11,173 bases of DNA from Synergistaceae bacterium (GTDB lineage: Bacteria; Synergistota; Synergistia; Synergistales; Synergistaceae): positions 1 through 11,173 of the forward strand of contig JAISLO010000225.1 in the NCBI GenBank assembly GCA_031290815.1, read 5' to 3'. The position numbers and the translations under genes were made by a program. The notes under the pieces were generated by a model. The model made no database searches. It was not told where the DNA came from and saw only the letters and a list, made by a program, of their open reading frames with translations. This document shows, in pieces, positions 1 through 8,107 of the stretch (position 1 is its first letter; the number at the start of each line of letters is the position of its first letter).

Positions 1-226
1 TAACTAAACTGAGACAACCTGATACTCATTATCCTAAATGACCCTTGTTGCGGTGTTATCCAGTGAGGACCTCGCATTTTACAGAAAAAAATATTTTAAG
101 GAATGAAGGACATACAATCTGCCCCCACTTTAAAATACCAAAAGAAATTATACATGCCTGACGAATGTAGGTTATATGATAAAATGTAAGAATAATTTCT
201 CCGAGTACTGAGGAGGCGTTTTAAGT
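1..226. other. AT-rich non-coding leader region
   Basis: No convincing gene is seen. Stop codons crowd the first bases, and the only sizeable open frame, on the minus strand, has no recognisable protein features. The right part carries a candidate promoter and the ribosome binding site of the following gene. A loose inverted repeat (92-100 with 128-137) has a 27-base loop and no T-tract, so it is not called a terminator. The cyclic-di-GMP gene downstream prompted a look for a GEMM riboswitch core; none was recognised. Confidence 0.5.
158..185 (+). promoter_or_regulatory. Candidate sigma-70 promoter for the GGDEF/HD-GYP gene
   Basis: A -35-like CTGACG (158-163, 4 of 6 to consensus) is followed after 16 bases by TAAAAT (180-185, 5 of 6 to TATAAT). 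The start point would fall near 192, about 35 bases before the TTG start and upstream of the Shine-Dalgarno site. An overlapping TATGAT (175-180) is an alternative -10. The -35 is weak, so this is tentative. Confidence 0.35.
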
Positions 227-2083
227 TTGTTCCACAGCTCGACTGATAATGAGATGGGCGACGAAAATGGGGAGTTTTCATGTTTTGAAAAACATGAGAG
301 GGACGAAAAAGACCTTTTACAGTTCATAAAAGGCCTCAATGAGATTATTATCCTGGTGGATAACGACAGGGAGATCGTTGCGGCGTCTAAACTGGGGACA
401 AAACTGCTCGGTATCGAAGTGGGCTCGAAGGATAGGTCGAAAATCGACGATTATTTCCCAAAGGTTTACATAGACGCTGTCATCGCGCGTTCAAAATATG
501 ACGACATAGCTGACAAGGGTCTGAACATTCCGGTCAAGGGTTCAAACGGCAAGGAAATTGTGCTGGATGTCCGATTCAACTGGGTATCGACGAACTGCGG
601 CGACTTGCTCGCCTTGATGTGCCGCGACATAAGTGGTTTTCTCGAGATAATGGAGTACATGACGAACAGGGAGGACCTCTACAGAACGATATTTCACGAT
701 TCCCCCATGGGTTTTGTCCATGTCAACAGCGACGGCATTCTCACCGATTGCAACGCGGCTTTTCTCTCAATATTCGGGTTCGAAAGATCCGAAGTCATCG
801 GCGTCTGCCTGGCGGAGGAGAACAATCTGGCGATCTATCCTCGTTTCAAGCTTGGCGCGATGGATGCCGTGATGGGATCGGACTCGAGACACGAGTCGCG
901 TTTCAGCACCTCTGACGGCGCCAGAGAGGGTTGGGTGAGGGTCTCGTTCAGCCCGGTCAAGTCTGAGAAGTTCATCTTTTTCGGAGCCGTTGGAATAGTT
1001 GAGGACATAACGGAGAGAAAACTCGCCGATGAGAAGGTCCAGTTCGTCAGCAGTCACGATGTTTTAACCGGCATTCATAACAGACGCGCGTGCGAGGAGG
1101 CCCTGATATCCCTGAACAACCCCGATAATCTGCCGCTTGCGCTGATCTATGCCGACCTGAATTGCCTCAAGCTCGCAAACGACGCATTTGGCCATCAAGA
1201 GGGAGACATTCTGCTGAAATCGGCATCTGAGATATTGAGAAAAAATTCCGAGTCCAAGGGGCTTGCCTATAGGTGGGGAGGAGACGAGTTCGTAGTTCTC
1301 CTGAAAAACACGAGCCGGACGGAAGCCGAAGAGATTTTGAAGAACATGACGAGAATGTGCGATTCGTGGGAAGGGGACGGTTTGATTCGTCCAAGCATGT
1401 CGCTCGGGCTCTCCGTAAAAACATTCCAGGAACAGGATCTTGACGGAGTCATGAAGGACGCCGAGGATGCGATGTACGCTCAGAAAATCCGCGAAGGCGG
1501 AAGGACGAGGGCTAAAATCCTGGAAGCGCTGGAGGCGCGCATGCATAATTTGGAAGATGCCGCTATTGATAGAAAGTGCCAGCGTATGATAAAATGGGGA
1601 GAGTGGGCGATAGAAAAGATCTTTTCCGGCCCCGGTCATGAAGCGTTGAGGCTGCTCTTCCGTTATCATGACATAGGGTTGCTGGCGTGCCCAGAAGAGA
1701 TACATACAGCTAGCCGCGACCCATCCACATGCAGGGTCGCTACTTTATTGCAGCACGCAGTCGTCGGTTACAGGATCGCGAGGAGCATAGCCGAAATAGC
1801 CTATATTGCGGATTCTATACTATATCACCACGAGTGGTGGGACGGAATGGGTTACCCAAGTCAGCTCTCGGGAGATGAAATTCCCTTCTCCTCTCGGATT
1901 GTATCGATATTCGATTCGATAGAGGGCATGATCAACTTTGGCTCCGACGGACAGGGGCTTCCTCTGGAAAGTGCCTTGACGGCGATTGAGGCGTGTGCCG
2001 GAAAACAGTTTGACCCATCGTTGACGAGGGACATTGTGCATAAACTGAGAGATGATCCTCCGGGGTTTGCGCAAGAGATCTAA
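227..2083 (+). CDS. PAS-PAS-GGDEF-HD-GYP cyclic-di-GMP signalling protein
   Basis: This is a 618-residue sensor/effector with no membrane segment or signal peptide seen, so probably cytoplasmic. In order: a divergent PAS-like region (about 26-140), a clearer PAS domain (about 147-265, ending EDITERK), a GGDEF diguanylate cyclase (about 270-430) and a C-terminal HD-GYP phosphodiesterase (about 445-610). The GGDEF active site is intact: GGDEF at 351-355, with VLTG, ADLN and GHQEGD upstream. No RxxD inhibitory site precedes it. The HD-GYP part keeps HD (481-482) and GYP (542-544). However, the usual first metal-binding His is replaced (KCQRM where HxxRV is expected), HDIGK reads HDIGL, and the RPYR segment is missing. 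I infer an active cyclase with a weakened or regulatory HD-GYP domain. The TTG start is chosen because GAGGAGG (210-216) lies 10 bases upstream; the in-frame ATG at 254 has no such site. The TPR-like gene follows after 15 bases, so the two are likely co-transcribed. Confidence 0.9.
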   Translation: MFHSSTDNEMGDENGEFSCFEKHERDEKDLLQFIKGLNEIIILVDNDREIVAASKLGTKLLGIEVGSKDRSKIDDYFPKVYIDAVIARSKYDDIADKGLNIPVKGSNGKEIVLDVRFNWVSTNCGDLLALMCRDISGFLEIMEYMTNREDLYRTIFHDSPMGFVHVNSDGILTDCNAAFLSIFGFERSEVIGVCLAEENNLAIYPRFKLGAMDAVMGSDSRHESRFSTSDGAREGWVRVSFSPVKSEKFIFFGAVGIVEDITERKLADEKVQFVSSHDVLTGIHNRRACEEALISLNNPDNLPLALIYADLNCLKLANDAFGHQEGDILLKSASEILRKNSESKGLAYRWGGDEFVVLLKNTSRTEAEEILKNMTRMCDSWEGDGLIRPSMSLGLSVKTFQEQDLDGVMKDAEDAMYAQKIREGGRTRAKILEALEARMHNLEDAAIDRKCQRMIKWGEWAIEKIFSGPGHEALRLLFRYHDIGLLACPEEIHTASRDPSTCRVATLLQHAVVGYRIARSIAEIAYIADSILYHHEWWDGMGYPSQLSGDEIPFSSRIVSIFDSIEGMINFGSDGQGLPLESALTAIEACAGKQFDPSLTRDIVHKLRDDPPGFAQEI

Positions 2084-2084
2084 T

Positions 2085-2093
2085 GAGAGGTGA
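2085..2093 (+). promoter_or_regulatory. Ribosome binding site that sets a TTG start
   Basis: GAGAGGTGA contains a 7-base perfect match to the anti-Shine-Dalgarno complement (GAGGTGA, 2087-2093). Counting from GAGG, it lies 8 bases before TTG at 2099. The alternative GTG at 2090 lies inside this site and has no good site of its own, so the TTG is preferred. Confidence 0.7.
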
Positions 2094-2098
2094 AGTTT

Positions 2099-3094
2099 TT
2101 GAATTATTTTGATAGTGCTTCAAATGTTAGCCACAAGTACGATATATCGACTATCAACCGCGCTGTAGAAGCTGTCATGAACGAGGACGATTCGGCAGAG
2201 GTCGGGGCTTGGGCGGACAAGGTGCTCGAAAAGGATCCGGGCAACCCAATTGCGCGGTACGTTGCCTGGCAGGCAATCGAAGATGACGACGAATCGGCCG
2301 CCAGAATATACATGCTCGAAGAGTCGGTTAAAGCAATGAAGGCGGTTGTTGACAGAAGACCCGATGACATGAGCGAGGATATGCAACTTGTATATGCATC
2401 GATGCTCTCCGACCTTGCGTCATATATGTATCTCACAGGCCGCAAGGATGAAGCTATGGAAATTGCTGAGGAATTCAAGAAGTATGACATATTCGGCAAT
2501 ATTCCGGGCAGACTGGTATATTACGCCACGATCATCGAAAAATACGATTTTAACCGCATCATAGAAGAGCTTGAAAACGAAGAGATCGAGGATATGATAA
2601 GCGAGTACTGCAGAGCCATCGCCCTCTACGAGTTGGACAAGGGAAATGTTGCGGACGCGTCCAACGCGTTGCTCGACGCGATATCCCTGGCCCCTGACAT
2701 GATCTTCTACATACTCGGTATGTGGGATGTGGATGACATAGAACCAGAGGGTTTTGATGAGGACGAATTCGACTGCAGCATTGGAGAGCTGGAATTGGTG
2801 GCAGTCATCTTGTCCGATCTCTGGTCGGCGGAGGATGACAGGCTCGCGTTCCTGGGACATGTGGCGTTTGCACTCGGTTATTTAACTGACAGGATTACAG
2901 ACAAAGAAGAGATAGAAATGCTCGAGTCCAGTTACGATGATCTCGATATTTTCTTCATGATGAGTGAGTCTCGCGATAAACTTCGCTCGTGGGGCAAATC
3001 AGGCAGAGGGCAGAGCGAGGTCGACGAGGAGGCCATTCAGGTTTTGAGGGAGATGAGCGATGTCGGGCTCTTCCGGGGAATCAACAAAAGTTGA
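2099..3094 (+). CDS. Acidic TPR-like protein of unknown function
   Basis: I do not recognise a named family. With the TTG start at 2099 the protein has 331 residues (334 from GTG 2090). The first two thirds look all-helical, with TPR-like spacing. Examples are the stretch with ADKVLEKDPGNPIARYVAW, the later GRKDEAMEIAEEF, and GNVADASNALLDAISLAPD. These resemble degenerate tetratricopeptide helices that end in a D-P or A-P turn. It is strongly acidic: by hand count about 77 Asp/Glu against about 30 Lys/Arg, with a DEDEFD cluster near the middle. No signal peptide, membrane segment or catalytic motif is seen. It sits 15 bases after the GGDEF/HD-GYP gene in the same orientation, so a partner or scaffold role in that pathway is possible, but this rests on position only. 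It ends at the convergent junction with engB. Confidence 0.75.
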   Translation: MNYFDSASNVSHKYDISTINRAVEAVMNEDDSAEVGAWADKVLEKDPGNPIARYVAWQAIEDDDESAARIYMLEESVKAMKAVVDRRPDDMSEDMQLVYASMLSDLASYMYLTGRKDEAMEIAEEFKKYDIFGNIPGRLVYYATIIEKYDFNRIIEELENEEIEDMISEYCRAIALYELDKGNVADASNALLDAISLAPDMIFYILGMWDVDDIEPEGFDEDEFDCSIGELELVAVILSDLWSAEDDRLAFLGHVAFALGYLTDRITDKEEIEMLESSYDDLDIFFMMSESRDKLRSWGKSGRGQSEVDEEAIQVLREMSDVGLFRGINKS

Positions 3095-3141
3095 ATCTCT
3101 TTATCGTGGACGGCATAGCATTTGACTGATAGATACTTAGT

Positions 3142-3177
3142 AAAAAAATTTTCATGCCAGATTTGGCGGGAAAATTT
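3142..3177 (-). terminator. Terminator of the tig-clpP-clpX-lon-engB operon
   Basis: Bases 3146-3153 (AAATTTTC) pair with 3170-3177 (GAAAATTT). Inside this, GCCA (3156-3159) pairs with TGGC (3164-3167) around a 4-base loop. Read on the minus strand, the hairpin runs into a T-tract (complement of 3142-3148), as expected for a rho-independent terminator about 54 bases after the engB stop. The outer stem is AT-rich and one mismatch separates it from the inner stem. It may also act weakly on plus-strand transcripts. Confidence 0.55.
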
Positions 3178-3230
3178 GAAGGCTGCTTTTCCAGTTTATC
3201 TGGGATAGGAAAATAGGCGTCCCAATTTTC

Positions 3231-3845
3231 TCATAGGCCCGGCTCTGATATTATCCTCAAGATGACGCCGCGAAGCCTTTCCACCTCCGCATCGTTCCTT
3301 CCGGCTGTTATGAGGGGCGGCGATATCGACGCCAGTCCGTCCCTCATGTATTTTTCATACATGTTCCTCGCCCTCCCCTTTGGGGCCTTATCTCCCTTCG
3401 TGAAGACCACGAGGCGCGGCATGTCCATCGCGTCGAGCCATTTTATCAGCTCCCCGTCGGCATCCAGAGGACCGTGCCTGAAATCTATCAGGTGCATTAC
3501 AAACGGGATGTTCCTGCCGGCACCGAAATAGTCGTCTACAAGGGCAAACCATTCCCGGCGCTCATCCGAGGCGCGCGCCGCATAGCCGTAGCCCGGAAGA
3601 TCGACGATGACAAATGAAGCCTCAGAGCTTCCGGGGGTTATCCTGTAAAAATTCAGGCTGCGCGTCTTGCCGGGCTTCGAGCTGACATGAGCGATTTTCT
3701 TGTTCGTCCTGTTCAGTAAAAGGTTGATGAGAGTGGACTTTCCAACGTTTGACCTGCCGGTGATCGCGACCTCGGGAAGGAGCGGTTCGGGTAACTGGCG
3801 GCTGTTGAAGGCGGTGCAGAAGAGGTCGGCGGTCCAGCCGGTCAA
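3231..3845 (-). CDS. engB: Ribosome biogenesis GTPase EngB/YsxC
   Basis: EngB (YsxC/YihA) is a small TRAFAC GTPase needed for late assembly of the large ribosomal subunit. The 204-residue length is normal for the family. Visible G motifs are G1 GRSNVGKS (30-37), a G2-region KPGKT (57-61) typical of EngB, G3 DLPGYG (82-87) and G4 TKGDK (149-153; TKADK is more usual). The family-typical block before G1 (PLLPEVAITGRSNVGKS) is present. Its TTG start overlaps the lon stop by 4 bases (TTGA, 3845-3842), and no clear Shine-Dalgarno site precedes it, so translation probably depends on ribosomes finishing lon. It is the last gene of the operon and is followed by a terminator hairpin. Lon followed by engB is a common arrangement in Bacillus and clostridia. 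Confidence 0.96.
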   Translation of the reverse strand: MTGWTADLFCTAFNSRQLPEPLLPEVAITGRSNVGKSTLINLLLNRTNKKIAHVSSKPGKTRSLNFYRITPGSSEASFVIVDLPGYGYAARASDERREWFALVDDYFGAGRNIPFVMHLIDFRHGPLDADGELIKWLDAMDMPRLVVFTKGDKAPKGRARNMYEKYMRDGLASISPPLITAGRNDAEVERLRGVILRIISEPGL

Positions 3846-6190
3846 TCTTTCTTACCGCCGTCGCCGGCATCCTTCAAGAGTGCCAGGTTGAACACCTCCG
3901 ACACGCCGGAGACGTAGTGAAACATCATTCCGTCCCTGGCCCACTCTGCGAGTTCGTCCACGTCGACGCCGTTCTCCTTGGGCAGTATCACGGTATTTAT
4001 GCCGTTGCGCTTCGCTGCCAGGATCTTCTCCCTCACTCCGCCAATGGGAAGTACGGTGCCGCGCAGCGTCACCTCGCCGGTCATAGCTATGTCGGACCGG
4101 ATAGCTCGGTCCGTCAGGGCTGAGAGCATCGACAGAGCCAGCGTAACGCCGGCGGACGGGCCGTCCTTAGGTATGGCTCCCTCGGGAACATGGACGTGGA
4201 TGTCCATCTTGTCCCACTCAACGGAGCCGAGGTTGTATTTTGAGGCGCATGAACGGATGTAACCCAACGCCGTTTGAGCTGACTCCTGCATTATGTCGCC
4301 GAGGTTGCCAGTGAATAAAACCTTGCCCGAGCCCTTCATCGCGACGGTCTCTATGACGAGCACGTCCCCTCCGGATTCCGTCCAGGCCAGTCCCAGCGCG
4401 GCCCCTACTGAGTTCTTGCGCGGGAGGCGCGCGTCGTGGAGTTTGGGCGCGCCGAGGTACTTTTTGACCGAGGTGAGCGGCACCGATACGCTGCGGGGCG
4501 GCTTGCTCCCATCCTCGTAATCGTGCACTATCTTTGCCGCGAGCTTTCTGGCGATCTTCGAGAGCTGTCTGTCCAGATCGCGCACCCCGGCCTCCCTCGT
4601 GTACTCGGTGATTATCTTTCTTATTACGCGCTCATGGATGGTCACTTTTATCCTGCTGAGACCGTTGTCCTTCAACACCTTAGGCAGAAGGTGGCGTTCG
4701 GCTATGTGCATCTTCTCCTCCACGACATAGCCGGGGATCGATATCATCTCCATTCTGTCGAGGAGGGGTTTGGGAATGGTGTGGGTGACGTTCGCCGTGG
4801 TGATGAACATGACCTGGCTGAGGTCGTATGGCGCTTCGAGAAAATGATCGGTGAAACTGTTGTTCTGTTCCGGATCGAGCACCTCCAGCAAGGCCGACGA
4901 TGGGTCGCCCCTGAAGTCCGTCCCGACTTTGTCTATCTCGTCCATCAGCATGACCGGGTTCTTGACGCCGGCTTGTTTGAGCTTCTGTATTATCCGGCCC
5001 GGGAGAGAGCCTATGTAAGTCCTCCTGTGCCCGCGAATCTCTGCCTCGTCCCTCATCCCGCCAAGGGAGAAGTTTACGAACTTCCTGTTGAGCGCCCTTG
5101 CGATAGACTTGCCCAGCGACGTCTTGCCGACTCCGGGCGGGCCGACGAAGCAGAGCACCTGTCCCCTGCGCGCCTCATTGCGGCTCATGCGCTGCACGGC
5201 CAGGAACTCGATTATGCGTTCCTTCACCTCGTCCAGCCCATAGTGGTCCTCGTCCAGGACCTGACGCGCAATGCCGATATCGAGACGGTCCTTGGAGCGT
5301 TTTTTCCAGGGCACATCCACCAGCCACTCTATGTAAGTCCTCGACACCGTGGCCTCGGCGGACATCTGAGGCATCTTAGCCAGGCGTTCGAGCTCCGTTA
5401 TCGCTTTCTTTTCCACGTCCCTGGGCATTTTGGATTTTTTGATCCTGAGCAGGAGGTCGTCGTACTCGTTCGTGGGATCGGGTTGTCCCAGCTCCGCTTG
5501 AATGGCCTTGAGTTGTTCCTTGAGATAGTATTCCTTGTTGTTCTTCTCTATCTCCCTGCGCACCTTATCGTGGATGGAGTGCTCCATCTCCAGCAGTTCG
5601 GTCTCTCTGATGAGCATTCGAAGCAGCCTGTCCAGCCTCGATTCCGGGTTTATAAGCTCGAGCAGTTCCTGCTTCTCGCTTATCTTGACCTGAATATGGG
5701 AGGCGATGATGTCCGCGAAGAGAAACACGTCCTCGACGTTTGCGAGCGAGAACGCTATCTCTATCGGCAGCTTTGGATGCAGGTTGACATACCTCTCGAA
5801 CTGCTCCAGGACAGCCCTTCGCAACGGCTCGGAACGGCTGGACAGATCATCGTCGAAAGTAACCTGCGTGACATCGGCCGACAGAAAATCGCCGGTCATT
5901 ATGTACCCGTCAACCCGAGCGCGTGAGTTGCCCTCTATGAGAACCTTCGTGGAGCCGTCGGGTATCCTCACCATCTGCATGACACGGCAGAGCGTGCCCA
6001 TGGAGTACAGGTCCTCCGGCCTGGGATCCTCCGACGAGTTGTCCCTCTGGGCAACGATCAGCAGCTCCCTGTCGTTTAGGGACGCATCCTCGATTCCGCG
6101 CAGAGATCTGGGACGGCCGACGAACAGAGGGGCTATCACCCCCGGGAATATGACCACGTCCCGAACTGGCAATACGGGAACTTGTGACAT
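3842..6190 (-). CDS. lon: ATP-dependent protease Lon (LonA type)
   Basis: Lon is a cytosolic AAA+ serine protease that degrades misfolded and regulatory proteins. With the ATG start at 6190 it has 782 residues, very close to the 784 of E. coli Lon. It has the N-terminal substrate-binding LON domain (opening with PVLPVRDVVIFPG), a helical linker, the AAA+ module with Walker A GPPGVGKT (350-357) and Walker B MLMDEIDK (Asp417, Glu418), and the C-terminal protease domain. The Ser-Lys dyad is Ser679 (in PKDGPSAG) and Lys722 (in GGVREKI), the same numbers as in E. coli, which supports this start. A TTG three bases upstream (6193) is possible, but GGGAGG at 6203-6198 sits 7 bases from the ATG and only 4 from the TTG. 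The ATG overlaps the clpX stop as TGATG. There is no trace of a lonB gene between clpX and lon, unlike Bacillus. Confidence 0.97.
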   Translation of the reverse strand: MSQVPVLPVRDVVIFPGVIAPLFVGRPRSLRGIEDASLNDRELLIVAQRDNSSEDPRPEDLYSMGTLCRVMQMVRIPDGSTKVLIEGNSRARVDGYIMTGDFLSADVTQVTFDDDLSSRSEPLRRAVLEQFERYVNLHPKLPIEIAFSLANVEDVFLFADIIASHIQVKISEKQELLELINPESRLDRLLRMLIRETELLEMEHSIHDKVRREIEKNNKEYYLKEQLKAIQAELGQPDPTNEYDDLLLRIKKSKMPRDVEKKAITELERLAKMPQMSAEATVSRTYIEWLVDVPWKKRSKDRLDIGIARQVLDEDHYGLDEVKERIIEFLAVQRMSRNEARRGQVLCFVGPPGVGKTSLGKSIARALNRKFVNFSLGGMRDEAEIRGHRRTYIGSLPGRIIQKLKQAGVKNPVMLMDEIDKVGTDFRGDPSSALLEVLDPEQNNSFTDHFLEAPYDLSQVMFITTANVTHTIPKPLLDRMEMISIPGYVVEEKMHIAERHLLPKVLKDNGLSRIKVTIHERVIRKIITEYTREAGVRDLDRQLSKIARKLAAKIVHDYEDGSKPPRSVSVPLTSVKKYLGAPKLHDARLPRKNSVGAALGLAWTESGGDVLVIETVAMKGSGKVLFTGNLGDIMQESAQTALGYIRSCASKYNLGSVEWDKMDIHVHVPEGAIPKDGPSAGVTLALSMLSALTDRAIRSDIAMTGEVTLRGTVLPIGGVREKILAAKRNGINTVILPKENGVDVDELAEWARDGMMFHYVSGVSEVFNLALLKDAGDGGKKD

Positions 6191-7467
6191 CAAGCGACCT
6201 CCCTGGAATGCCTTTCCATGATTTCCGCCTCTCCCTTGCCGTTGACAAAATCCTCGGTTATCAATATCCTGGATATCTTTGCGGCCTGTGACGGCAGGTT
6301 GAACATCAAATCCATCATCAGAGACTCGAGGATGCTTCTGAGTCCGCGCGCGCCCGTCTTCTGCGTCAGCGTCCTCGATGCTATCGCGCTGACGGCGTCA
6401 TCCGTGAAGGAGAGCTCGACGTCCTCGATCATGAATATCCTCTTGTACTGTTTGATGAGCGCGTTCTTCGGCTCGTTGAGGATTCGGACGAGCGTTCCGT
6501 GGTCCAGTCCATCCAGAGCCACTGTGATCGGAAGACGCCCGACGAACTCGGGAATGAAACCGTAAGCCGTCAGATCGGTCGGCTGAATCTCCTTCAAGAG
6601 TTCGTAGTTTGCCTGGGAGTTGTTGCTCACGATCTCCCCGCCAAACCCGATGGTCTTCTTGTTGACCCTCCTGGCTATTATCTGCTCAATACCGTCGAAG
6701 GCTCCGCCGCAGATGAAGAGTATGTTCTTTGTATCTATCTGGATGAAATCCTGATTGGGGTGCTTGCGCCCGCCCTTGGGCGGAACGTTGGAGACCGTTC
6801 CCTCCAGCATTCGGAGCATGGCCTGCTGCACGCCCTCCCCTGAAACGTCCCTCGTTATGGACTGGGACTCCGACTTGCGAGATATCTTGTCGATCTCGTC
6901 GACGTAGACTATCCCGTGCTCAGCCGCCTTTGGATCGTATTCCGCCGCTTGAAGGAGGCGAACTAGGATATTCTCGACATCCTCGCCCACGTAGCCCGCC
7001 TCAGTCAAGGTCGTGGCATCCGCCATGGCGAACGGGACCTTCAGGAATTTGGCCAAGCTCTGAGCTAGCAGCGTCTTCCCGCACCCGGTCGGACCCAGCA
7101 GCAGCACGTTGCTCTTGGGAAGTTCCACGTCGTCATCCGAGCCCTTCGCAAAAGACCTGATGCGCTGGTAGTGGTTGTACACCGCGACCGCCAGCACTTT
7201 TTTGGCCCTTTCCTGACCGACGACGTATCTGTCGAGATATTCTTTTATCTCCTCCGGCTTCGGAAGTTTATCCTGAGTGGATGGGAGCGGGACTTTCATA
7301 GCATCGGCCTCGTCGCGCATCATCATGTTGCACAGCTGCACGCAGTCGGTGCAGATATACGCGCCGGTGCCCGCTATGAGCTTCGGAACCTCGTCCTGGG
7401 TCTTGCCGCAGAACGAGCAGCGAACCTTTCTCCTGCGCCCCTCGCCATTGCCCTCATATGTGAACAA
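6190..7467 (-). CDS. clpX: ATP-dependent Clp protease ATP-binding subunit ClpX
   Basis: ClpX is the AAA+ unfoldase that recognises tagged substrates and threads them into ClpP. Counting from TTG 7467 (425 residues; E. coli ClpX has 424), the N-terminal zinc-binding domain has Cys17, Cys20, Cys39 and Cys42 (CSFC and CTDC). Walker A GPTGCGKT is at 125-132, the GYVG pore loop at 158-161, and Walker B VYVDEIDK holds Asp190 and Glu191. An RKH pore-2 loop, the IGF tripeptide that docks on ClpP (in KTIGFGG) and the sensor-2 GAR segment are also present. All parts for working with ClpP are therefore intact. An in-frame TTG at 7473 would directly touch the Shine-Dalgarno G-run, so the TTG at 7467, 6 bases away, is preferred. 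It follows clpP after a 32-base gap, and its stop overlaps the lon start. Confidence 0.97.
   Translation of the reverse strand: MFTYEGNGEGRRRKVRCSFCGKTQDEVPKLIAGTGAYICTDCVQLCNMMMRDEADAMKVPLPSTQDKLPKPEEIKEYLDRYVVGQERAKKVLAVAVYNHYQRIRSFAKGSDDDVELPKSNVLLLGPTGCGKTLLAQSLAKFLKVPFAMADATTLTEAGYVGEDVENILVRLLQAAEYDPKAAEHGIVYVDEIDKISRKSESQSITRDVSGEGVQQAMLRMLEGTVSNVPPKGGRKHPNQDFIQIDTKNILFICGGAFDGIEQIIARRVNKKTIGFGGEIVSNNSQANYELLKEIQPTDLTAYGFIPEFVGRLPITVALDGLDHGTLVRILNEPKNALIKQYKRIFMIEDVELSFTDDAVSAIASRTLTQKTGARGLRSILESLMMDLMFNLPSQAAKISRILITEDFVNGKGEAEIMERHSREVA
6198..6203 (-). promoter_or_regulatory. Ribosome binding site of lon inside clpX
   Basis: GGGAGG on the minus strand lies within the last codons of clpX, 7 bases before ATG 6190. 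It favours that ATG over TTG 6193 and lets lon be translated independently of or coupled to clpX. Confidence 0.65.
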
Positions 7468-7473
7468 AATCAA

Positions 7474-7480
7474 CCCCCCT
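7474..7480 (-). promoter_or_regulatory. Ribosome binding site of clpX
   Basis: AGGGGGG on the minus strand sits 6 bases before TTG 7467 and directly touches TTG 7473. The spacing argues for the shorter start, even though the upstream TTG is in frame. Confidence 0.55.
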
Positions 7481-7499
7481 GTTCTGCAGTCGAAATAGA

Positions 7500-8105
7500 C
7501 TACCTTTTTTCTATTACCTTGTCCACGATTCCATACTCGACGCCCTCGGCCGCCGACATGAAGAAATCCCTGTCTGTGTCCTGCTCGATCTTCTCAAAAG
7601 CCTGGCCTGTGTGCCTGGTCAGAATATCGTTTATCACCTTGCGCGTGCGAAGTATCTCCTCGGCCTGTATCTTTATGTCCGTAGCCTGCCCGCGGGCTCC
7701 ACCGATCGGCTGATGTATCATGATCCTCGCGTTTGGGAGCGCGATGCGCTTTCCCTTGTCCCCGGCGCAGAGAAGCACCGCGGCCATGCTGGCCGCCTGG
7801 CCTGTGCATATCGTGGAGACCGAACACTTTATGTACTGCATGGTGTCATATATCGCGAGCCCGGCGGTGACCACGCCTCCTGGGCTGTTTATGTAAAGGA
7901 ATACGTCCTTTTCGGGATCTTCGCTCTCTAGAAAGAGGAGCTGGGCGATCACCAGATTCGCCATGTTGTCCTCTATCTCCTGGCCGATGAATATTATCCT
8001 GTCCTTGAGGAGGCGGCTGTATATATCGTAGGAGCGCTCTCCCCTGCCAGTCTGTTCTACTACTATCGGAACCAGATAAGACGACGGCTCGAATGGTCTT
8101 TCCAT
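7500..8105 (-). CDS. clpP: ATP-dependent Clp protease proteolytic subunit ClpP
   Basis: ClpP is the barrel-forming serine peptidase of the ClpXP machine. The 201-residue protein covers the whole family fold with high similarity. The catalytic triad is Ser106 (in GQAASMAA), His131 (in MIHQP) and Asp180 (in DTDRD); these correspond to Ser97, His122 and Asp171 of mature E. coli ClpP with a constant offset of 9. The oxyanion-region INSPGG (72-77) and the GQATDI handle segment are present. The first residues (about 1-10) before YLVPIVVEQ may form a short propeptide. The ATG start has GGAG 5 bases upstream and lies only 2 bases after the tig stop. It is encoded directly before its partner clpX. Confidence 0.97.
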   Translation of the reverse strand: MERPFEPSSYLVPIVVEQTGRGERSYDIYSRLLKDRIIFIGQEIEDNMANLVIAQLLFLESEDPEKDVFLYINSPGGVVTAGLAIYDTMQYIKCSVSTICTGQAASMAAVLLCAGDKGKRIALPNARIMIHQPIGGARGQATDIKIQAEEILRTRKVINDILTRHTGQAFEKIEQDTDRDFFMSAAEGVEYGIVDKVIEKR

Positions 8106-8107
8106 TA

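Noticed and set aside
1..226. Possible GEMM cyclic-di-GMP riboswitch before the cyclic-di-GMP gene
   Set aside because: The conserved core and tetraloop-receptor elements were not found; the leader after the predicted start point is too short for the aptamer.
1064..1705. 213-codon open frame on the minus strand opposite the GGDEF region
   Set aside because: It is antisense to conserved GGDEF and HD motifs, and has no recognisable protein features or ribosome binding site.
3201..3224. Second hairpin in the convergent gap (TGGGA / TCCCA)
   Set aside because: Only 5 base pairs with a 14-base loop and a poor T-tract; the hairpin at 3146-3177 is much better.
4436..5926. 496-codon open frame on the plus strand opposite lon
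   Set aside because: It lies entirely antisense to a complete, well-conserved lon gene. It shows no domain motifs and has the composition expected from the complement of a G+C-biased coding strand.
6190..6195. A missing lonB gene or remnant between clpX and lon
   Set aside because: clpX and lon overlap directly, leaving no room for a remnant; absence of lonB is common outside Bacillus and clostridia.
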